Below, in pieces: positions 1 through 11,449 of a DNA stretch of 64,000 nt; within the stretch, counting starts at the first letter, position 1; each line of letters opens with the position of its first letter. This stretch comes from Tethya wilhelma. Lineage: Eukaryota > Porifera > Demospongiae > Tethyida > Tethyidae. The stretch is from positions 362,044 through 426,043 of the forward strand of contig CAXIPT010000015.1 in assembly GCA_964030475.1 (NCBI GenBank), written 5' to 3'. The notes under the pieces are model-generated. The model was not told where the DNA came from. It did no database searches and saw only the letters and a list, made by a program, of their open reading frames with translations. The translations under genes and the position numbers were made by a program.

Positions 1-67
1 GTACGCGTATGTACATATGTACATGTACGCATGCTATTACCGCAATAGCTGCGCTGCACTGATATAT

Positions 68-233
68 AGAGCTCTTGCAACTACGTAAAATGAGTCACTT
101 CCGTATGGCAAAAATGTACAGAGCAATACGGAGAAACGAGCAGCTGTCATTTACTTCCGTATGGCAAAAATAACTAATTCTAGTATCACTTCAAAATGCT
201 TTCGGTTTTGATGACGTCAATTGCAAGAGCTCT
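68..233. mobile_element. Short inverted-repeat element (MITE-like)
   Basis: The 13-bp sequence AGAGCTCTTGCAA at 68-80 is repeated in inverted orientation at 221-233, and ACGT follows each arm internally. Inside, the phrase CTTCCGTATGGCAAAAAT occurs twice (about 100 and 154). There is no coding capacity. The size and paired ends suggest a non-autonomous DNA transposon; no convincing target duplication is visible, so the assignment is tentative. Confidence 0.45.
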
Positions 234-239
234 TTTGTC

Positions 240-780
240 CCAAGCAATAAGAATCTTGCAAACACTCTGAGTCTCATAAAAAGATAACATAGTCCTAAAA
301 CATGGTTAGCAGCCAGGCCTCACCAAACTTTGCTATTGTAGTGGACCTAGTATGGCATTTTGGTCACGTGACCATTTTTTTTTTGCGAATTTGTGTTTTT
401 ACTGAAATGCCACGCAAAGGAAAACAATGCGTGATTGCATCAAACCAGAATCTGATATATTTTTTCAGTTGACCTATAGTAGGTCAACACAAATAACAAT
501 TGCAATGACTTTAATTTGCTGCTCTTGAAACTGATTTGACGTTGGACACCCTATGATTGAGCATGTCAAGCAACAATATACTAGTCACGGCACCATCTGT
601 TTGGTGCTAAATGACTACCTTTCACTTTAGTACATATACAACTAGTAGTAATCTCCTCAGTCTAGATTTGCAATACCTTAGTGGCATGAATAAGATGACT
701 GATTTAATTGGTTTCAGTTAGAAGCTAATTCCAAATTGATTTGCTCAACAAGACCACCCCTGCACTAGCCTGCTCCAAGC
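240..780. other. Non-coding stretch, no gene recognised
   Basis: I see no supported coding frame. It contains small palindromes such as GGTCACGTGACC near 362 and a TTGACC...GGTCAA pair near 470-486, neither tied to a known feature. From about 780 the sequence begins to match the region near 3000, the edge of the tandem duplication. Confidence 0.4.
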
Positions 781-1019
781 ACCAAAAAGTTTGCAATATA
801 GTGAGCTAGCCAGCTATTTTATTGAGCCGCCTCATATTTGCTCATCATGCTGACGATCGATCTTTACCCAACACTATTCAGACCTCTCCTCCTACTCATG
901 TGGGTGGGGTCAGTGCCCATACGCGGTTGGCCAGACAATTTTGTAGATCGCATAATAATAATATCATTTCACCTTTTGCAGCGTCGTGAAGCCAAGTTGC
1001 ACGGTATTGATAATTAAGC

Positions 1020-1478
1020 ATGATATCCTGGCGTAGAGCCCTACCTATCACCTACAGTGTGCTGCCCAAATACAAAGAAGATGCAGATAAGCCTTGGGTT
1101 ACAAGAGATGGTATCGGGCAGAAATTACTGGTATGGTTGAACCCAAGAAACTCTTTGACTCTGGAAGATGTGGCAAAGCTGATTGAAGATTACACCTCGT
1201 CAAATGTTTTGGAACAAATCAAGGGTACTGGGACACCAGTTGGAGGTAACAGCTTTCAAGTGACAGCTAATACTATGACATTTAGAGGTCAGACCATTCA
1301 ACGTGAACGGATGACGAACTGTTTGGCCAGTGAGTACATGCGTGATGAAGAAACATTCGATTTGATGGTTACACAAGTACGGCGTCAAAGTGTGAGTCTT
1401 TTGATACTGTGCTGTCCTTGTTTACTGATCTGCTCAGAGCAATCTGATGATCCTGATCCATCTCAGCCATCTCAATAA
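1020..1478 (+). CDS. Unknown protein, tandem copy 1
   Basis: Open frame of 152 codons starting MISWRRALPITYSVL. I do not recognise a family; it has no signal peptide or membrane segment. It is nearly identical to the frame at 3283-3741, with almost all differences silent or conservative, so it is probably a real coding exon rather than a chance frame. Near the 3' end the frame crosses a stretch that looks like a tiny intron: GTGTGAGT at about 1389 and a pyrimidine-rich tract ending CTGCTCAG at 1437. Removing 48 nt from that GT would keep the frame and end in the same acidic tail (DDPDPSQPSQ); the stronger-looking donor two bases later would shift frame. Either retention or splicing is possible. 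An acceptor-like CACCTTTTGCAG lies just upstream (about 969-981), so more 5' exons may exist. Confidence 0.5.
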   Translation: MISWRRALPITYSVLPKYKEDADKPWVTRDGIGQKLLVWLNPRNSLTLEDVAKLIEDYTSSNVLEQIKGTGTPVGGNSFQVTANTMTFRGQTIQRERMTNCLASEYMRDEETFDLMVTQVRRQSVSLLILCCPCLLICSEQSDDPDPSQPSQ

Positions 1479-2015
1479 TTAAGTTGAATGAGAAATTAAA
1501 TTTATTAGTTTGAGTGTAAGAGTCAGTTATTATTACAAAATTAATGCAGTGTTGAGTTCTATTACTTTAATGTCAGCTGAGAAATCATATTTTCAATTTG
1601 AAAATAAATGGAGCCAATAACAGATTTATAATTGATTCAATCCTTACATGGCTGCCACTTCCCCCTTGAAGAAACTTAATGTCATTATTGCACATACATA
1701 ATCTGCATGTCTATATAAAGTATACTGGGTCATAGCTTTGTCCCAAATAATTGGACTACAAACTTAAAATTGCATATATTACAATAATAATAATAATAAC
1801 TATTGGTTAATTCATACCCCCTATAATATTCAATGATTATGATCTTGAAACTTTGTAGATGCATGATTGTGTGCATGTGTGACATAATTGAGTTCTTTTC
1901 AAAATTAAAGCCTCTGAAGGCTCAAGGAAAACAAAATTTGAAATCACATATAAACTAACTCCTTGTATACGTTTCCAAACAGATCACAGGGAAGGGCCCG
2001 GAATCTCAATTAATA

Positions 2016-2196
2016 CACTGTTAAATTTTGGTGTGTTAAAAAGTGAAGTGTATAGTTTTTGGGGACACTTATTGTGTAGTTGTAGCACACAAAGTGAAGT
2101 GTGTACTTTTTGGGGACACTTTGTGTGTAGTAATAGCACACTTTTACCGATGTGTGCTATTTTATTTTCGTTTTTACACACCAAAATTTAACAGTG
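2016..2196. mobile_element. 181-bp MITE with TA target duplication
   Basis: Ends are CACTGTTAAATTTTGGTGTG and its inverse complement, flanked on both sides by TA (2014-2015 and 2197-2198). The duplicated copy of this region lacks the insert and reads straight through AATTAATACGTATAAATTG at about 4288, giving an empty site with a single TA. The interior is a roughly 53-bp tandem duplication (GGGGACACTT occurs at about 2061 and 2114). TA duplication and ends fit a Tc1/mariner-type MITE. Confidence 0.85.
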
Positions 2197-3282
2197 TACG
2201 TATAAATTGACTTAATACCCCACGACTTTCTGAAATAATATTATATGAATACTAGTCGGTTACAAATGATAATTCACCAATTCATACAAATAACTAGCTA
2301 CCACACAACCCATGCTAGGCGGCACGTAATTTTTGCCAAACTTACGAATGACTCTTTTTTGTTTCTAGGAGAGCGGCACTATTCTATTCCATATGTGGCA
2401 GCCTGTAACTATAGTCCAACCCTGTTTGTCAGATTAACCTTGCCGGAAATGGTCTCAATTTAGAGATCAGTCAGGAAGTGAATCTCAGTATAATATTATC
2501 ATTGAGGTTGAACATAGCTAGCTAGTATGCACTGCCTAAAATCACTGAGAATACCATGACAGTCAAGCACTCAGTTTATCCATTCAAGTTCAAAATCTCA
2601 CTATCATGAACTCTTAGATAGTGATCATAAGTGACACAAAGTTATGACATGCCAGTTCTTAATTATTGGCTTGTTAAATTGGTAACCATACAATACAGTT
2701 GAATAACTAGATAGCCTATAACCTAACTTCCATGCACAGTTAGTCACTCACTACCTGTATAACTTACAAGTGGACATAGCTGGGTCTTCTGACTATCAAA
2801 GATGCAGATCAAGACAATTTGGCAAGGGTCGTCTGGCATTATGCGCATGCGCGCTAGCGCTAGGCGCCTACATGTACAGCGCGCACTCGACTCAAGCTCA
2901 GTGAGATCTTGACTGACATGAATGGCCTAGGATTCCAGGACGAGGGATTTGTATATGATCTGTATTGTTTCCTCTGCTCCCCTCCATTGTAAATTTCACT
3001 TCTGGCACTGCTTTGGTCACTCCATGAGCTAGCCAGCTATTTTTATTGAGCCTACTGGATCCATATTTGCTCATCGACTCATCGTGCGACGATCGATCTT
3101 TGCCCAACAACATTAGCCTACATTATCTATGTTCAGACGGCTCCTCCTATGTGGGTTGGGTCAGTGGCTGTGCCCATACAGCTAATTTGATTTGGCCAGA
3201 CAAATTTATAGATCGCATATCATTTCACCTTTTGCAAGCGTCGAGAAGCCAAGTAAGAAGTTGCACGGTATTGATAATAAGC

Positions 3283-3741
3283 ATGATATCGTGGCGTAGA
3301 ACCCTACCTATCACCTACAGTGTGCTGCCCAAATACAAAGAAGATGCAGATAAGCCTTGGGTTACAAGGGATGGTCTCGGGCAGAAACTATTAGTATGGT
3401 TGAACCCAAGAAACTCCTTGACTCTGGAAGATGTAGCAAAGCTGATTGAAGATTACACCTCGTCAAATGTTTTGGAACAAATCAAGGGTACGGGAACACC
3501 AATTGGAGGCAACAGCTTTCAAGTGACAGCTAATACTATGACATTTAGAGGTCAGACCATTCAACGTGAACGGATGACTAACTGTTTGGCCAGTGAATAC
3601 ATGCGTGATGAAGAAACATTCGATTTGATGGTTACACAAGTAAGGCGTCAAAGTGTGAGTCTTTTGATACTGTGCTGTCCTTGTTTGCTGATCTGCTCAG
3701 AGCAATCTGATGATCCTGATCCATCTCAGCCATCTCAATAA
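3283..3741 (+). CDS. Unknown protein, tandem copy 2
   Basis: Paralogue of the frame at 1020-1478, starting MISWRRTLPITYSVL. The open frame extends upstream in phase to 3046, but that part is not conserved as coding in copy 1, where a stop precedes the shared ATG, so I take 3283 as the more likely start if the exon is initial. The same 48-nt intron-like segment and the same acidic C-terminus are present. Substitutions relative to copy 1 include Ala to Thr, Ile to Leu and Val to Ile, with many silent changes, which suggests purifying selection or recent duplication. Function unknown. Confidence 0.5.
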   Translation: MISWRRTLPITYSVLPKYKEDADKPWVTRDGLGQKLLVWLNPRNSLTLEDVAKLIEDYTSSNVLEQIKGTGTPIGGNSFQVTANTMTFRGQTIQRERMTNCLASEYMRDEETFDLMVTQVRRQSVSLLILCCPCLLICSEQSDDPDPSQPSQ

Positions 3742-4329
3742 TTAAGTTGAATGAGAAATTAAATTTATTAGTTTGAGTGTAAGAGTTATTATTACAAAAT
3801 TAATGCAGTGTTGAGTTCTATTATTTTAATGTCAGCTGAGAAATCGTATTTTCAATTTGAAAACAAATGGAGCCAATAACAGATTTTATAATTGATTCAA
3901 TCCTTACATGGCTACCACTTCCCCCTTGAAGAAACTTAATGTCATTATTGCACATACATAATCTGCATGCTTAAAATTCTATATAATATACTGATAGGCA
4001 CATATAACAAGCTTCAGGATCATAGCTTCGTCCCGAATAATTGGACTACAAACTTAAAATTGCATATACAATAATATTATTAATATAGCTATTGGTTAAT
4101 TCATACCCCCTATAATATTATTATGATCTTGAAACTTGTTCTGTAGATGCATGATTGTGTGCATGTGTGACATAATTGAGTTCTTTTCAAAATTAAAGCC
4201 TCTGAAGGCTCAAGGAAAACAAAATTTGAAATCATAAACTAACTCCATGTATACGTTTCCAAACAGATCACAGGGAAGGGAATCTCAATTAATACGTATA
4301 AATTGACTTAATGCCCCACGACTTTCTGA

Positions 4330-5225
4330 AATCAATTGTCCAAAAACATTTTGACATGACCATCTGCATAAAAATCATTAGAGTACATGCAGATCAATTG
4401 ACCTATTAAATAAATTTATTCAATAATAATTGTGAATTTAACAGTCATAATGGCATACCGCAGTCCAGCTGCATGTAGTAGGTAGTCATGTAGTCATACT
4501 ATTGTGTGAGTATTACAATAAATTATTATATACTATTATGGTGAAGTTATTTTTAGTAAACTACATATTTTGAAGTTCCAAAAAAAGCATACTATCTACA
4601 TAGTCATCTGTGGAAAGCCGGCATTCTAATTACCGGTATTGACACTCCATGCAGCCTCTTTGTATTATTGTAGACAATAGTTATTTGTTTGAAAAGCTCA
4701 GTGCATTTATCTAGCAGGCAAAAAATATAAAAGAAGGCCACTATAGTTTTGAGAAAATTAATATGAAACTCGTTTGAACTTTGAAATGAGCACTCTATAG
4801 GTGTCACCTTATAGTCTACTAAAATTCCATAATCTGCACGTACTGAACATATGAACTGTATTGCATCACGTATAGTGTGCACAAGATAACTGCAATTTCA
4901 CAGATTAAATACATCAAAATAAACTACTATAGGTGAAACGCTGACTTTTAATTCCTGAGTCTAAAGAATTGAAGGAATCAAATGCTTTTATATTGGTACA
5001 TGAGTTTTCTTCAACATTTTTCTCCTCAAGTCCAGTTGTGTATATAGACAGTTACAGAATACACTGCCATTACCTGTCATAATCATACTGCATGAGGTGA
5101 TCAATATTATTGTGGTATTTTGATTGCTTGTTATTGTGTTCAGTAAACGTGAGCTCAAATTGATGACTAACAGTGTTGTCTTATTGAGAGGTGTATATAG
5201 AATAACCGCTGCAAAAAGCACGTGA
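4330..5225. other. Non-coding stretch with a weak copy of the secreted-family upstream block
   Basis: No supported gene. At about 4539-4600 the sequence GAAGTTATTTTTAGTAAACTAC followed by a diverged GTTCC segment resembles the block found upstream of genes A, B, D and E, but no exon 1 follows it here. It may be an orphan fragment of that promoter or a repeat in its own right. Confidence 0.4.
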
Positions 5226-5488
5226 AAACAAACAAACCAAGTTTATTCGTTCGAGAATCAGCTTATGAAAGTGAGCAATCTTTGAGAAAAGTCTTTCCTA
5301 GAGAGAAGAAGAAAAAGAAGAAGAAGCATGTTTTTCGACTTATTTGAAAGAGAAAGAGCTAAAAAATAGCTTGAGAAGCCTTATAGTGGAAAGCACTCAG
5401 TTTTTGCAGTGTTATTCACGTGAATATTTGCATTGCGCTAATAGGCCATCCGTGCCATTCCTATGTACCCAGTACTACCCTACTGGGA
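5226..5488 (+). repeat. Repeat family K, 5'-truncated copy
   Basis: Matches the 3' half of family K: AAACCAAGTTTATTCGTTC, the GAAGAAGAAG run, the GAAAGAGCTAAA segment, then GTGCCATTCCTATGTACCC and a terminal hairpin CCCAGTAC / CTACTGGG. The hairpin has one mismatch. No foldback module precedes it. Confidence 0.75.
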
Positions 5489-5489
5489 A

Positions 5490-8060
5490 TAATAATTACA
5501 AATATGTAGTCAGTACAAAGAAAAACACACTTTGAGTGTAGGAAGGTTTTATGGAACTAAGACCTTGACAATACATTCAGTGTGATAAGAGCATTCAAAA
5601 TTAATGATATCTATTTTGTTGTAGTTTGCTAAACGTAGGCCAAATTAGTTTTTCACCTATATATAATTTATAAGTGATGAATATGATTTCTAGCCTCGTT
5701 CCCACGCTCCTCCTTCGCAAATATTTTCTTCGAAAATAACATGAGTGATGTACGTAATTTAGGTTAGTTAGCTAGTCAAAGTTTCCTGGGAGCAACCACG
5801 AAGAGAACAGAACAAAAGAACGCTTGAAAGAAAACTAATATTCACTTATTCAAAGTCATTTCTTGTGTGCGAAGAGATCATGTACTTCCTAAACAGCTTT
5901 TGTGATGGTCACTTTTGTTTTGTGCTATGTTTTAGCAAAAATTTTGATCAGCTCAACTGACTGGAGCACGTGCGTGATGCATTCAAGATATAGCACGTCA
6001 TGATGACTCACCTCACGTCTACTAGACGTCTACCCTGTAATGTCACTCACGTGACTGGTACCAGGCTCTCTGCTTCCTTATTTTCAAGGAAAATATTTGT
6101 GAAGGAGGAACCCGGGAACGAGGCTATATGATTCCAGTCAGACTTGTACAAGGCCTGAGGGGCTATGAATTAAACCAACTTTGTTTTTGATTCTATCCAA
6201 AAGATGGTTGAAAGCTCTATCTATGCATGTTACATTGGTACAAGTTCCATTTTCATACAACAAAGAATTGATTGATAATAGTTCAAACAACGTAGTCAGT
6301 CCAAAAAAAACACCCAAAAGCACCTTGTGTATATTTGTAAGTGGGAAGGTCGTACGAAACTAACACCTTTGCCAGTACATTCAGTGCGATAAAATCATTC
6401 AAATGATATCCATTTTGTTGTAGTGTGCTAAATGTAGGCCAAATTAGATTTTCATACTAAGTGCTGAATATGATAGCCAGTCAGAAGTGTACAGGGACTG
6501 AGGGATTACGAATTGCATAAACCAACTTTGTATCTTTTGATTTTACCCAAAAGATGGCAATCTATATATCATTTGAAAGCTCATTTTATGCTGGTTACAT
6601 TGATCCATTTTCATAAAACAAACCATTCATTGATAGTAGTTAAAAATATGTAGTTGGTACAAAAAAACACCTGAAATTTATAAGCACCTTGTGTATATTT
6701 AAGAGTAAGAAGGTTCGATGAAACTAAGACCTTTACCATTACATTCAGCGCGATGAGAGCATTCAAATGATATCCATTTTGTTATGTTTTGCTAAACATA
6801 GGGTAAATTAGCTCTTCTCCTATAAGTGCTTAATATGATTGCCAGTCAGAATTGGACAAGAATTAAGCGTTAGGATCGAACTAACTCTGTAATTCTTTGA
6901 TTTTATCTCAAAGTTGGCAATCTATATATCATTTGAGAGCTCATTTTATGCTGGTTACATTGGTACAAGATCCATGTTCATATAACAAACCATTGATTGA
7001 TAGTAGGTAAAAATATGTAGTTGGTACAATAAAACACCTGAAAGCACCTTGTGTATATTTAAGAGTAGGAAGGTCGTATGAAACCAAGACCTTCACCCTT
7101 ACATTCAGTGCAAAAAGAGCATTCAAATGATATGTAGTTTGCTAAATGTAGGCCAAATTAGCTCTTCATCCATATGTGCTGAAAATGATAGCCAGTCAGA
7201 ATGGTACTGGGACTGAGGGGTTATGAATCAAATCTAACTTTGTATCTTTTGCCAAAAGTTGGCAATTTATATATCATTTGAAAGCTCATTTTATGTTGGC
7301 TACATTGTTACAAGTTCCATTTTCATACAACAAATGATTGATTGGTAATTGTTCAAACTATGCAGTCGGTTCAAAAAAACACCTAAAAGCACCTTGTATA
7401 TATATTTGTAAGTAGGAAGGTTCTATGGAACTAAGACCTATACCAGTACATTCAGTGCGATAAGAGCATTAAAATGCTCTCAATTTTGTTGTGATTTGCT
7501 AAATGTAGGCCAAATTAGATTTTCATACAGTGCTGAATATGATAGCCAGTCAGAAGTGTACAGGACTGAGGGATTACGAATTCGATATTAAACAACTTTG
7601 TATCTTCTGATTTTAGCCAAAAGATAGCAATCTTTAGATCTTTTGAAACCTTATTTTATGTTGGTTACGTTGGTACAAGATCCATGTTCATATAACAAAC
7701 CATTGATTGATAGTAGCTACAAATATGTAGTTGGTACAAAAAACACCTAAAAGCACCTTGTGTATATTTAAGAGTAGGAAGGTTCTATGAAACTATAAGA
7801 CCTTTACCATTACATTCAGCGCGATAAGAGCATTCAAATGATATCCATTTTGTTATGTTTTGCTAAACATAGGGTAAATTAGCTCTTCACCTATAAGTGC
7901 TGAATATGATTGCCAGTTAGGAATTAAGGGGTTATGATCGAACTAACTCTGTAATTCTTTGATTTTATCTCAAAGTTGGCAATGTATATAATCATTTGAA
8001 AGCTCATTTAATGCTGGTTACATTGGTACAAGATCCATTTTCATATAACAAACTTGATGG
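5490..8060 (+). repeat. Satellite-like array, unit about 355 bp, about six copies
   Basis: The phrase (T)AGGAAGGT recurs at about 5541, 6341, 6707, 7065, 7413 and 7767. Once the 434-bp insertion at 5692-6125 is subtracted the spacings are about 350-366 bp. Other recurring landmarks per unit are CATTTGAAAGCTCATTTTATG, CACCTTGTGTATATTTAAG, ACATTCAGTGCGATAAGAGC and GCCAGTCAGAA. Units are diverged by scattered substitutions and indels, and no frame is conserved across units, so it is non-coding. Confidence 0.85.
5692..6125. mobile_element. 434-bp DNA transposon with long terminal inverted repeats
   Basis: Begins AGCCTCGTTCCCACGCTCC and ends with the inverse, GGAACCCGGGAACGAGGCT; arms match over about 37 bp including the AAATATTTTC / GAAAATATTT part. 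ATATGATT lies near the left end and again immediately to the right, consistent with an 8-bp target duplication if the left end includes the adjacent TCT. It interrupts one unit of the 355-bp array. It is non-coding, and the size and 8-bp duplication suggest a hAT-type MITE. Confidence 0.75.
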
Positions 8061-8224
8061 TTATCTGTAGAACAGAAATGCGCAACATTTAATAATTTAC
8101 CATTTGTCCCAGGGCACATACATACATTATACATAACATAGGAGAGGTTCTCTGATGACATAATGAAATTTTTCTTGCTAATAATAATTCAAGCTAATAA
8201 AATCATTTTTATTGTTACATCAAG

Positions 8225-9015
8225 TGTGGAGTGGTTGAAAAATTTTGGGGGATGGAGAAGTTCAAAGGTGATGTTGGAGGCAGTTGGGGAGAACTGCATG
8301 ACAAAGACATTGAATTCCAATTGTTACATCAAGTGAAGACATTGTACTCATATTAATTGGGGAGTGGTTGGGAGGGACGTGACGGTGAAGGCGGTTGGGG
8401 AGAACTGTACGACAAAGACATTGAATTCCAATTGTTACGATTCACGTGAAGATATTGTACTCACATTGGGGAATAATTGGGAGAATTTTGGGGGACGGGG
8501 AAGATTAATGGGGACGTTGCACGACAAAGACATATTGAATTCCAATTGTTATACATCAAGTGAAGACATTGCACTCACATTGGAGACTGGTTGGGAGAAT
8601 TTTGGGGGGCAGAAAAGTTCTAGTATGACGTTGGAGGCAGTTGGGGAGAATTGCATGACAAAGACATATGGAATTCCAATTGTTACATCAAGTGAAGATA
8701 TTGTACTCACATTGGGGAATAGTTGGGAGAATTTTGTGGGACCAGGAAGATTAATGGGGACGTTGGGGGCAGTTGGGGAGAACTGCACGACAATGACGTA
8801 TTGAATTCCATCAAGTGAACTTCCGACATTGTACTCACATTGGGGAATAGTTGGGAGAATTTTGGGGGACGGGGAAGATTAATGGGGACGTTGGGGCAGA
8901 AATGCATGACAAAGACATTGAATTCCAATTGTTACATCAAGTGAAGACATTGTACTCACATTGGGGAATAGTTGGGAGAATTTTGGGGGACGGAGAAGTT
9001 TATTGGAGGCAGTTG
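8225..9015 (+). repeat. Minisatellite, unit about 110-135 bp, about six copies
   Basis: GAATTCCA recurs at about 8312, 8423, 8536, 8671, 8803 and 8919. Each unit also carries GGGGAGAACTGCA, GACAAAGACAT, ATCAAGTGAAGACATTG and TTGGGAGAATTTTGGGGGAC. Unit length varies through indels, so the open frames seen here are by-products of the repeat. The plus strand is G-rich. Confidence 0.85.
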
Positions 9016-9160
9016 GTATAGCAATATTGTTAGTTATTCAAGGTATTTGATTGTAACCGGGCCAAGGTTCTAATAAAAATTTCCTACAGGTATATTGAAA
9101 TTTACATTGTAGCTTCATACACGTGGCAAAAAGAGCTAGCTCTCATTTTTTTACCATGAT

Positions 9161-11395
9161 TTGAGAAAGAAAATGTCTAGGGCTCAAGAACTAGTAGGAA
9201 AATTAAAAGCAACAAAGTCAGCTGTTTGGACATACTTCGGTTCGAGGCTTACAAAGATGGCAAGCCAAAGCAGGAAGACACGGCTATATATTATGCCGAA
9301 TCTGCCGCAAATCAGTAGCTATCAGCAAGGGGAGGTAACATGTCGAACTGGCTGTCTCACTTAAAAAAACATCACCCCGTCAAGCATGCAGAAGTAAGGA
9401 AAGCTTCTTTGTCTCCGAGTCAAAAGTCACCTGAGAGTAACAAGTCTAGAGGTTATCAGTCAGTGACAATTACTAGCATGCTGGAGCCAAATAATTATTA
9501 TGGGCAAAGAGTAGAAAGTGGCAGACAATAAACAATAAAGTGACATTTTTTTATGATATGATGCTATTTCACATAGTGAAAAATACAGGTTTTTGTTATT
9601 TGGTTTACACTCTCGACCCTCGATATGAGATACCTTCATGCAAGCTATTCTCAATGCCTAAATTGTATACAGAAACCCAAGACATGGTCTTAAAAGATGT
9701 ATGTGGTGTTACCTACTTTTCTGCTACTATAGATATATGGTCAAGTGCTTCAATGTAGCCATATCTTAGCTACACTATGCATTTTGTTGACAATGATTGG
9801 AAGCTTAACACCAGGTACAGTACCTTCAAACGTTCCTGAAGATCATACTGGTGAAAATCTAGCAGAGTCAATTCAATGTTCTTTGCAGCTTGATCATGCA
9901 AACCAAGTTTGTTTGACTACTGATAATGTAGCTAACATACTATGTGCTGCTCGTATTCTTGATTGGACTCACTTGCCTTGCTTTAATTGGCCACTACCTC
10001 CATCTAGCTGTAACAAATTCTGTGAAGAGTGATGCTTGAGTTATATAGTCATGCATTAGGTGTATGCAGGCCCTGTGTGTATATTCTCACATAGCAGGAA
10101 TAAAAGACAAGATTGTCTAAGGCTCAGCTAGAATTAAATCTCCCTCAGCACTCACTGGTTACTGATTGCATCACAAGATGGGGATTGCCGGAGAAAATGG
10201 TGTCAAGAATTATTGAACAAGAAAAGGCTACTACAGGAAGGTTTTGGGAGATGACCAACAAGGCAAGACAGTGATGCAGTAGAGTCTCTCCACAGTGCTT
10301 TTGGTACCTTGAGTGACTTCACAGATATTTTGTCAGCTGAAGAGTATGTGACAGAGGTGTAGACATGTTTTAGAGAGTGGGGGGCTTTCAATACAGGTAC
10401 GTGCATGCACTTCTCAGGCTCTACAGTTGGAGAAGAGACATAAGTCTGAAGGAGGTTTTGGGCGAGCGGGGCCACGCCCACTTCTGGACATGCCTTCAAA
10501 AGTCATTTTTAATAGTTACAAAACTACATGTATCACAGTTTTACTGTACAGCTAAAGCTTATGAAAATAAAAAACTTGGATATATACAGCCTATAACTAA
10601 CTCTTTAGTAAGTAAATTGGAAACACTAAATGAATGTAGTATTTGGAGTATAGTATAACTCCAACCTGAAAAGTGGGGGGGGGGGGGGGTCAAGCCCCCA
10701 GTGTCTACACCCTTGCGTGACCCTGTCAGCTTTGAACCCAGTAATGCACATTCTTCACTCTGAGGTGTTGAAAGAGAAAGATAATGACGCTAAGCTCACT
10801 ATATAGATATTAAAAGTAGTGTAATGGAATAGCTATCTTAATAAAAAGTATGAAGAAGCTATAGTACACGTTCTTTACTGAATGTTGCCACTTTCCTCGA
10901 TCCTCGATTTATGAAAGAATATATTCCTACTAGTAAAGTTACTGCTACCAAAGCTAAGCAGGGAAGATAAATAATTGAATGTGAGTCTTCTACTGACAGT
11001 TGCAGTGCTATTGACTCAGAAGAAAATGTCCAAAATGAACTGGAATACCCCAGTGCCAAATGATGAAAGTTGGGAACTTGGCTTAGAGCAGCCAGGTAAA
11101 GTTTACCCTCTGAGAAAAAGTCTCCTAAGGATTTTTTAAACAATAAGATCCAAAGGTATGTAAAATCTCCTAATCTTGATCCTGAATCTAAACCCTTAGA
11201 GTGGTGGAAGAATAATGCTGTTAATTTTAGCCAAATTGGCTACGAAATATTTGTGTGTCTGTGCTTCAAGTTCCTCTTCAGAAAGACTCTTTAGTTCTTT
11301 GGGAAACATTGTAATAAAGAAACGTAGTTCACTTAAACCTGCAGACAAGGTTAACATGTTAGTATTTTTAGCAAAGAACTTGTAAATATTCATAA
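9161..11395 (+). pseudogene. Decayed hAT transposase (ZBED subfamily)
   Basis: Pieces of one transposase appear in order but in shifting frames with stops. First comes a BED-type zinc finger near 9215-9400: Trp-x2-Phe, a CRIC pair, then SNWLSHLKKHHP giving the His pair. Next is TLDPRYEIPSCK and SATIDIWSS (about 9610-9750), typical of the catalytic region; TTDNVANILCAARILDW (about 9915-9980); LELNLPQHSLVTDCITRWG (about 10130-10190); FLDPRFMKEYIP (about 10880-10940); and the C-terminal dimerisation region with [12 protein letters not shown] and a Ser-rich ERLFS-like segment (about 11195-11360). It moved DNA in the nucleus when intact. At least eight frame breaks make it non-functional. The order and motifs make the family assignment firm. 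Confidence 0.9.
10352..10715. mobile_element. hAT MITE nested in the hAT pseudogene
   Basis: Left end CAGAGGTGTAGACA and right end TGTCTACACCCTTG are inverted copies fitting the hAT terminal consensus CARRGGTGTAGACA. Transposase homology stops at the left end and resumes immediately after the right end, in the phrase beginning GTGACCCTGTCAGC. GTGA occurs at both flanks, a possible remnant of the target duplication. A run of 16 or more G lies at 10674-10690. Confidence 0.75.
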
Positions 11396-11449
11396 ATGTG
11401 TGTATAGTAATGTTTTGGTGTGACATAATTTGGTATAATGTGTAAGTTT

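Larger units (their letters stand above)
780..4320. repeat. Tandem segmental duplication containing the unknown gene
   Basis: The block at about 780-2250 (upstream region, coding frame, 3' flank) recurs at about 3000-4330. Shared landmarks are GAGCTAGCCAGCTATTTT (near 800 and 3026), the coding frame, the 3' flank beginning TAATTAAGTTGAATGAGAAA, and the CATGATTGTGTGCATGTGTG segment. Differences are small indels plus one MITE insertion in copy 1. The intervening 2250-3000 holds no recognisable gene. Confidence 0.85.

Noticed and set aside
1440..1478. Similarity of the DDPDPSQPSQ tail of the unknown tandem genes to the KPSPDPDPS linker of the secreted family
   Set aside because: Short, low-complexity Asp/Pro/Ser sequence; no shared flanking or exon structure, so common origin is not supported.
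8364..8804. A 146-codon open frame with internally repeated GENCMTKT-like segments
   Set aside because: It follows the minisatellite unit; the frame is not preserved across units and the array has no coding features.
5490..9015. A CRISPR-like array
   Set aside because: Repeat units are hundreds of bases long, diverged and contiguous without spacers, in a clearly eukaryotic context.
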